This document shows, piece after piece, positions 5,751 through 10,084 of a DNA stretch of 10,084 nt. The position numbers and the translations under genes were made by a program. The notes below the pieces were generated by a model, which had not been told where the DNA came from, ran no database searches, and worked only from the letters and a program-made list of their open reading frames with translations. The first letter of the stretch is position 1. Each line of letters starts with the position of its first letter. Origin of the DNA: Candidatus Aminicenantota bacterium (GTDB taxonomy: Bacteria > Acidobacteriota > Aminicenantia > Aminicenantales > Aminicenantaceae); contig JAGLRY010000299.1 of NCBI GenBank assembly GCA_023135995.1, positions 1 through 10,084 on the forward strand, read 5' to 3'.

Positions 5751-6908
5751 CTTCCGCATCTCCGCGATCTCTTTCATGGCATTAATAGCAGTCTGGATGT
5801 GTTCGTCTGTGTTGAAAGGCCCGATGCCGAACCTCACTCCTCCATGGATCTTTGCAGTCCTCAATTGTTCATGCACAAGGGGTGCACAATGCAAACCCGT
5901 CCGGCAAGCAATATTGTGATCTACATCGAGGATAGTCCCTGTATTCAAAGCTTCAAATCCATCGATATTGTATAAAAGGACACTGATGTGGTCTGTCAGA
6001 TCATCCTGACAGTAGAGTGTGACGCCATCCACATCTCTTAAACCATCCCGGAGTTTTTTTGTCAGCTTCATTTCATGCGCATGGAGTTTTTCCATCCCTT
6101 GTTCTAAGATCCATTTTATACCAGCTTGGAGTCCTGAAATACCGAGAGTATTCGGAGTGCCGTATTCCAGACGGTAAGGATACTCATAGAGATGCGTGCG
6201 GACAGCGGACCGGACACCTGTTCCGCCAGCACGAGTGTGCCGGATCTCAATTCCCTCTCGCACATACAAACCGCCAATACCCGTTGGTCCCAAGAGGGAC
6301 TTATGTCCTGTGAACGCAATAACATCCAGGTTGAGATCTTCCATGTCGACAGGGATTTTACCCACTGACTGGGAGGCATCGATAGCAAATGGAATTCCTC
6401 TTTCGCGACAGAGCCTTCCGATCTCCTTGACCGGCTGGATAGTACCGATGACATTCGAGGCATGATTCACGATGACTAATCTCGTATTATTCTTGAACTT
6501 CTTCTTGAAATCATCGGGATCAACGAAACCTTTTTCGTCAAATGGGATATGATCAACCTCCACGCCACTAAATTTTTCGAGATGGTAGAGGGGCCTTAAC
6601 ACAGAATTGTGCTCGACGGTTGTGGAAATGGCGTGATCTCCTTTCTGGAGCATCCCAAAAATTATGATATTCAGTGCATCTGTCGAGTTATAAGAAAAGC
6701 AGAGCCTGTTGGGATCTGTCCCATTAAAAAAGCTTGTCAGCATTTGTCGTGTTTCCTCTACAACTTCACCCGCTTCCATGCATAGGTCATATCCCGAACG
6801 GCCAGGATTCACTCCGAATTTGCGGTAAAATTGGTCCATAAAAGTATAGACTTCTTCAGGTTTAGGGTAGGACGTGGCCCCGTTATCCAGATAAATAAAT
6901 TCGCTCAT
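5745..6908 (-). CDS. Cysteine desulfurase, group II (SufS/CsdA-like class V aminotransferase)
   Basis: The 387-residue PLP enzyme removes sulfur from cysteine, leaving alanine and an enzyme persulfide for Fe-S cluster, tRNA or selenium chemistry. It opens YLDNGATSYPKPE (6-18). His100 (VEHNS) stacks on PLP, Asp177 is in IDASQS, and Lys203 in GHKSLLGP forms the Schiff base. The catalytic cysteine is Cys341 in RTGLHCAP, the short-loop form of group II enzymes. A second cysteine, Cys335, lies six residues before it. ATG at 6908 has GGAG eight to nine bases ahead (6915-6918, minus strand). The opening sequence and length resemble the 'cysteine desulfurase family protein' branch that is sometimes linked with selenium-dependent molybdenum hydroxylases; no such genes are present here. 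It is not next to sufBCD or iscU, so the acceptor is unknown. It converges on cysK and diverges from the amidohydrolase operon. Confidence 0.85.
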   Translation of the reverse strand: MSEFIYLDNGATSYPKPEEVYTFMDQFYRKFGVNPGRSGYDLCMEAGEVVEETRQMLTSFFNGTDPNRLCFSYNSTDALNIIIFGMLQKGDHAISTTVEHNSVLRPLYHLEKFSGVEVDHIPFDEKGFVDPDDFKKKFKNNTRLVIVNHASNVIGTIQPVKEIGRLCRERGIPFAIDASQSVGKIPVDMEDLNLDVIAFTGHKSLLGPTGIGGLYVREGIEIRHTRAGGTGVRSAVRTHLYEYPYRLEYGTPNTLGISGLQAGIKWILEQGMEKLHAHEMKLTKKLRDGLRDVDGVTLYCQDDLTDHISVLLYNIDGFEALNTGTILDVDHNIACRTGLHCAPLVHEQLRTAKIHGGVRFGIGPFNTDEHIQTAINAMKEIAEMRKS

Positions 6909-6960
6909 TCAGAATCTCCAAATTCTATCAGAATGTGATTGTTTTCAGTGAGTTAAATTA

Positions 6961-6985
6961 GGGGTAAACTTTATATTAAAACCCC
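6961..6985. promoter_or_regulatory. Short inverted repeat in the divergent control region
   Basis: GGGGT (6961-6965) and ACCCC (6981-6985) form a GC-rich 5-bp inverted repeat around an AT-rich 15-bp centre. It sits in the 159-bp region between the divergent desulfurase and amidohydrolase genes, where a shared regulator could bind. No convincing leftward promoter for the desulfurase could be read. Confidence 0.25.
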
Positions 6986-7014
6986 AGTTGAAAGCAAACA
7001 TTTTTTAGAAAAAA

Positions 7015-7044
7015 TTGACAGGACTTCTCCATATGGACTAAAAT
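7015..7044 (+). promoter_or_regulatory. Promoter for the amidohydrolase-cupin-toroid operon
   Basis: A perfect -35 box TTGACA (7015-7020) and TAAAAT (7039-7044) are 18 bp apart. Transcription should start near 7051, giving a leader of under 20 nt that holds GGAG (7058-7061) six bases before ATG at 7068. Confidence 0.65.
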
Positions 7045-7067
7045 TGGTGATTCTAATGGAGTTTTGA

Positions 7068-8690
7068 ATGGCACATCTGAGATCACGAATCATTTTCACA
7101 ATCCTGCTGGTTCCTGTTATGTTTCTAGCCGTTTCCTGCAGTAACCAAACCTACGACCTTGTCATTAAAAACGGTTTGATTGTTGATGGGACTGGGGAGC
7201 TGGCATACAAAGGCGATATCGCCATCAAGGGAAACAGAATAGCAAAAATTGGCTCGTTTAAAGAGAATCGAGCCCTCGAAACCATCGATGCGACCGGTTT
7301 GGTCGTGACGCCAGGGTTTATCGATGTTCACACTCACTGTGACCGTGGAATCAAGAGAGTGCCCACTGTGGATAATTATATCTTCCAAGGCGTCACAACT
7401 GTCATAGGCGGAAACTGTGGAGGCCACCGTTTTCCGCTGGATAAACTCTATGAAGATCTGGAACTCGAGGGGATATCCATCAATTTTGGAAGCCTCATCG
7501 GCCACAACACGATCCGCCGGGAGGTCATGGAATATAAGATGGAGGCGCCCACTGAAGAAGAGATGACACAGATGAAGGCCCTCATCGACCAGGGAATGAA
7601 AGCCGGAGGCCTTGGTTTTTCCACAGGACTCAGTTATCTGCCTGGTATTTATTCCAAAACAGAAGAGATCGTTGAATTGGCTTCCGTTATCTCACCTTAC
7701 GACGGTATCTATGCCAGTCATATCAGAGACCAAGCCAAACACATCACCGAAGCCATAGAAGAGGCAATCGCAATCGGAGAGAAAAACAACCTGACTGTCC
7801 AGATCTCTCATATCAAACTTGCCGATGATGCCGTTTGGGGAGAGACGGAAAGGATCACAAATCCTGTTGAAGATGCGAGAGGCCGCGGAGTGAATGTTTT
7901 TCTCGATCAATATCCTTACACCGCGACGAGCTCTGGCTTCACAAGCAGTTTTCCTTCCTGGGCGTTTGAGGGTGGAAGAGATCAGTTCCTGGAGAGAATC
8001 AAGGATCCGGAAATCTACGCAAAAATCAAAGATTACATCATCGAACGAAGGCTCACATCGACAAGAGGGATAAATAAGCTGGATACAATCTACATTGCGA
8101 ACTCGAGAAATTATGGGGAATATGAAGGGAAAAACCTGCAGGAAATACTTTTAGTCCAGGGGAAAGACCCAACGATCGATAACGGAGTCGATCTGATCAT
8201 TGAAATTGAAAAAAACGGTGGGGCAAGCTGCGTGTTTTTCCAGATGGATGAGAAAGACGTTGAGGATTTGATGAAGCTAACCTACAACATGCATGCTTCA
8301 GATGGTGGAGTTCAAGAAGTAGGGAGGGGAGTCCCTCACCCGCGAAACTATGGAACTTTTCCCAGGGTGATATCTTTTTATGTGCGTGAGAAGGGTGTCC
8401 TCTCTCTCGAAGAGGCAATCAGAAAGATGACTTCACTCCCAGCACAGGTCTTCAAGCTCAAAGACAGAGGATTACTCAAACAAGGGATGTATGCGGATAT
8501 CTGTGTCTTCGATCTTGAAAATTTCAGAGACATGGCGACTTTTAAAGATCCCCATCAGTACAGCCAGGGTCTGTCAGCCGTTATTGTCAACGGCAAAATC
8601 GGAATCGAAGACTACGAACACACACACACAAAGAGTGGGATGATCCTATATGGTGCTGGCAAGGCACAAGGAGCACAAAGTGATCATTAA
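7068..8690 (+). CDS. Lipoprotein N-acyl-D-amino-acid deacylase (D-aminoacylase family amidohydrolase)
   Basis: The product is 540 residues. It begins with a lipoprotein signal (hydrophobic 8-22, lipobox LAVSC, lipidated Cys24), so the enzyme is probably membrane-anchored outside the cytoplasm. The rest is an amidohydrolase barrel flanked by a beta-sandwich (LVIKNGLIVDGTG, 31-43). Metal-site motifs match D-aminoacylases: His88 and His90 in GFIDVHTHCD, Cys117 in GGNCGG (the family's bridging cysteine), His218 in ASHIRDQ, His248 in ISHIK, and catalytic Asp412 in SDGG, followed by HPRNYGTFPRV (424-434). Such enzymes hydrolyse N-acyl-D-amino acids to D-amino acids and a carboxylate. The signature after Cys117 is GGH rather than the more usual GxS, so the acyl or side-chain preference may differ. 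It is the first gene of an operon with a cupin (11-bp overlap) and a toroid protein. Family is secure, substrate unknown. Confidence 0.83.
   Translation: MAHLRSRIIFTILLVPVMFLAVSCSNQTYDLVIKNGLIVDGTGELAYKGDIAIKGNRIAKIGSFKENRALETIDATGLVVTPGFIDVHTHCDRGIKRVPTVDNYIFQGVTTVIGGNCGGHRFPLDKLYEDLELEGISINFGSLIGHNTIRREVMEYKMEAPTEEEMTQMKALIDQGMKAGGLGFSTGLSYLPGIYSKTEEIVELASVISPYDGIYASHIRDQAKHITEAIEEAIAIGEKNNLTVQISHIKLADDAVWGETERITNPVEDARGRGVNVFLDQYPYTATSSGFTSSFPSWAFEGGRDQFLERIKDPEIYAKIKDYIIERRLTSTRGINKLDTIYIANSRNYGEYEGKNLQEILLVQGKDPTIDNGVDLIIEIEKNGGASCVFFQMDEKDVEDLMKLTYNMHASDGGVQEVGRGVPHPRNYGTFPRVISFYVREKGVLSLEEAIRKMTSLPAQVFKLKDRGLLKQGMYADICVFDLENFRDMATFKDPHQYSQGLSAVIVNGKIGIEDYEHTHTKSGMILYGAGKAQGAQSDH
8668..8673 (+). 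promoter_or_regulatory. Ribosome-binding site deciding the cupin start
   Basis: AAGGAG lies six bases before GTG at 8680, within the last codons of the amidohydrolase gene. An upstream in-frame ATG at 8650 lacks such a site and would add ten residues with no cupin similarity. Confidence 0.65.
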
Positions 8691-9033
8691 AAATAATGCT
8701 GATATTCCTGAGATTAACGTTCAAGAGGACCAAGTCACCAACGTAACACAACAAATCCTTATTGGCCCCAATGATGGATCTCTGAATATCATCATGCGGA
8801 AATTTCGTGTTCTTCCCGGAGGTCACACGCCCTATCATATCCATGCGCATGAACACGTGGTCAAAGTGGAAAAAGGAAAAGGGATTGTTGTGGATGCGGA
8901 TGGCCATGAAAATCACGTCTGTTTAGGACAGAGTCTTCTGATCGAGGGAGGGGAGAAGCACCAGTTTAAAAATTCTTACGATGAGCCCTTTGAGTTTCTT
9001 TGCATTATTATAAATACCGAAAAAACACGTTGA
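8680..9033 (+). CDS. Small single-domain cupin protein
   Basis: Starting at GTG 8680 the protein has 117 residues. Cupin motif 1 is seen as PGGHTPYHIHAHEHVVKVEKGKG (pieces from residue 46 to 68), with His53, His55 and Glu58 as metal ligands and His57/His59 as extra histidines. Motif 2 reads G83-x5-E-G-G-x2-His94-x3-Asn98, the standard pattern except for Glu89 in place of proline. It should form a metal-binding beta-barrel in the cytoplasm, since no signal peptide is present. Cupins of this size include isomerases, dioxygenases and sugar- or amino-acid-binding regulators, and the sequence does not choose among them. The start overlaps the amidohydrolase gene by 11 bp, so the two are translationally linked and may act in one pathway. 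Confidence 0.75.
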   Translation: MIIKNNADIPEINVQEDQVTNVTQQILIGPNDGSLNIIMRKFRVLPGGHTPYHIHAHEHVVKVEKGKGIVVDADGHENHVCLGQSLLIEGGEKHQFKNSYDEPFEFLCIIINTEKTR

Positions 9034-9049
9034 TCCCAGTTAAAACTCC

Positions 9050-10033
9050 ATGAAGGCGAAAATAAACAAAGCGATCGAGTTCCTCCTCGCTAGAGGAAAT
9101 CTGCCAATCCTCTACTGGATGAAAAAGGATATTCTGGAAGTTCCTGTAGACCGCGAACAGAAAAATCTGCGAAAATTTGCCGCGCGCATCAGGATTTTGA
9201 GCAGCCAGCGACCGAATGGAGACTGGGGGAAGCGTAAATATGATGGCCCTCCCCGTTGGGAAAAAACATATTACATCGTGGATACGCTTAAAAATGCCTT
9301 TCGTCTCTATGACTACGGCTGTGGGTATGAAGAAAAGGGAGTTCAAAAATTAGTTAAATTTTTGTATTCCACACAAACCCGAGAGGGGGACTTTCGCGGA
9401 GCCTATCTCAATGAATACGCACCGACCTTCCATGCACTTACGCTTCATGCCTTGTGCCTGTTCGGTTTGGACAACGATCAGCGAACACAGAAAGGCTTTC
9501 GATGGATCATGAGGCACAAACAGGATGATGGGGGTTGGGTCATCCCTTACAGAACAATCGACAAGAAGGTACTTAAAAGTCGGTACAACTTTGAAGCCCA
9601 GGCAAAACTGACTCCTGTGAAACCGGATCACACACAACCATCTTCTCATCTGGTGACTGGAATGGTCCTTCGGGCTCTTGCAGCATCCCCTGTTTGGAGA
9701 AAGAAGAAGGCAGCGAGGATAGCAGGGGAGTTCTTAACGAGCCGTTTTTTCAAACCCGACAAATACGAGGACAGGCGTCATGCCTATTATTGGAAAGAAA
9801 TCACATATCCCTTTTGGGCGACTGACATTCTGAGCAGCCTGGATTCACTTTCACAGATAGGCTTTACACTCGAAGACCCAAACACCCGGAGAGCTGTGGA
9901 GTGGCTCATGAGAAAACAGAATCCTCAGGGCTACTGGGAAGCCCCTTCAAAAAAATCAAGTCTCGAAAATCACCTTTGGATCACTGTGGTTGTGCTTCGT
10001 GTCCTCAAACGGTTCGGCCTCATCGAACTCTGA
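9050..10033 (+). CDS. Prenyltransferase/squalene-cyclase-type alpha/alpha-toroid repeat protein
   Basis: The 327-residue protein consists of helical repeats with QW-like signatures: SQRPNGDWG (52-60), TQTREGDFRG (108-117), HKQDDGGWV (156-164) and KQNPQGYWEAP (289-299), each closing a helix pair. This is the pattern of the terpenoid cyclase/prenyltransferase toroid fold. It has about half the length of squalene-hopene cyclase (usually over 600 residues), and neither the cyclase DxDD acid motif nor the zinc-ligand set of protein prenyltransferases is evident, so it is probably not a working cyclase. No signal peptide or membrane segment is seen. ATG at 9050 follows the cupin stop by 16 bp without a clear ribosome-binding site, so translation may depend on coupling. 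It is the last gene of the 7068-10033 unit. The fold is fairly sure and the function is unknown. Confidence 0.7.
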   Translation: MKAKINKAIEFLLARGNLPILYWMKKDILEVPVDREQKNLRKFAARIRILSSQRPNGDWGKRKYDGPPRWEKTYYIVDTLKNAFRLYDYGCGYEEKGVQKLVKFLYSTQTREGDFRGAYLNEYAPTFHALTLHALCLFGLDNDQRTQKGFRWIMRHKQDDGGWVIPYRTIDKKVLKSRYNFEAQAKLTPVKPDHTQPSSHLVTGMVLRALAASPVWRKKKAARIAGEFLTSRFFKPDKYEDRRHAYYWKEITYPFWATDILSSLDSLSQIGFTLEDPNTRRAVEWLMRKQNPQGYWEAPSKKSSLENHLWITVVVLRVLKRFGLIEL

Positions 10034-10067
10034 CACGCTCGTCAATGTGTGTGTGTCCCGGTAATAA

Positions 10068-10084
10068 CTGGATTATTCACGAGT
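10068..10084. repeat. Start of another copy of the inverted-repeat element, cut by the window end
   Basis: CTGGATTATTCACGAGT is the exact reverse complement of the right end of the element at 4480-4496 (17 of 17). The match runs to the last base of the window, so the copy probably continues. It lies 34 bp behind the toroid gene. Confidence 0.55.

Noticed and set aside
8621..8632. Run of CA dinucleotides near the end of the amidohydrolase gene
   Set aside because: It is short, lies in frame and encodes the His-Thr-His-Thr stretch; it is probably only local low complexity.
8650..8679. Upstream ATG start for the cupin
   Set aside because: It has no ribosome-binding site and adds ten residues unlike cupins, whereas GTG 8680 has AAGGAG six bases ahead.
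9050..10033. Squalene-hopene cyclase
   Set aside because: The protein is about half the required length and lacks the DxDD motif.
10043..10056. GT dinucleotide run behind the toroid gene
   Set aside because: It is too short to call a microsatellite or regulatory site.
1..10084. tRNA, rRNA, riboswitch or CRISPR array
   Set aside because: No cloverleaf, rRNA-like stretch, regularly spaced repeats or recognisable aptamer motif was seen in the intergenic regions.

Overview
The window looks like a chromosomal stretch from a Gram-negative, probably anaerobic bacterium. An outer-membrane beta-barrel protein and a lipoprotein-type enzyme argue for a diderm envelope. A DsrC/DsrMK-type thiol-quinone module and an exact FNR-consensus palindrome argue for anaerobic or redox-responsive life. 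Base composition is moderate in the genes and clearly AT-rich between them. No marker gene fixes the phylum. A little-cultured lineage (Aminicenantes-like, Acidobacteria-like or FCB-like) would fit, but that is a guess.

Layout. Positions 1-235 are AT-rich regulatory DNA with a hairpin, a possible promoter carrying a palindrome, and the FNR-type site. Next come a porin-like gene (236-1258) and a thioredoxin-type arsenate reductase arsC (1295-1726), 36 bp apart and possibly co-transcribed. A strong promoter with a palindrome across its -35 box (1780-1816) precedes dsrC (1848-2168), a dsrM-like membrane cytochrome b (2210-2887) and a dsrK-like iron-sulfur protein (2884-4314, overlapping by 4 bp). 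The gap that follows holds a 185-bp element with 15-bp terminal inverted repeats. Then come a cysteine synthase with a seven-cysteine tail (4632-5687, +) and, convergent to it, a group II cysteine desulfurase (5745-6908, -). From a divergent control region a second rightward operon runs to the end: a lipoprotein D-aminoacylase-type amidohydrolase (7068-8690), a small cupin (8680-9033) and an alpha/alpha-toroid repeat protein (9050-10033). The window closes inside another copy of the element end.

How the genes may work together. The left two thirds centre on thiol and sulfur chemistry. ArsC runs on a cysteine cascade, DsrC carries sulfur or a disulfide on two C-terminal cysteines, DsrMK couples such (per/tri)sulfides to the quinone pool, cysteine synthase fixes sulfide, and the desulfurase releases sulfur from cysteine. 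No dsrAB, dsrJOP or sulfur-oxidation gene is present, so the purpose of the DsrC-MrK-type module here is open. The most notable points are that orphan module, the cysteine-rich tail on the cysteine synthase, and the dispersed repeat that sits just behind three gene ends.
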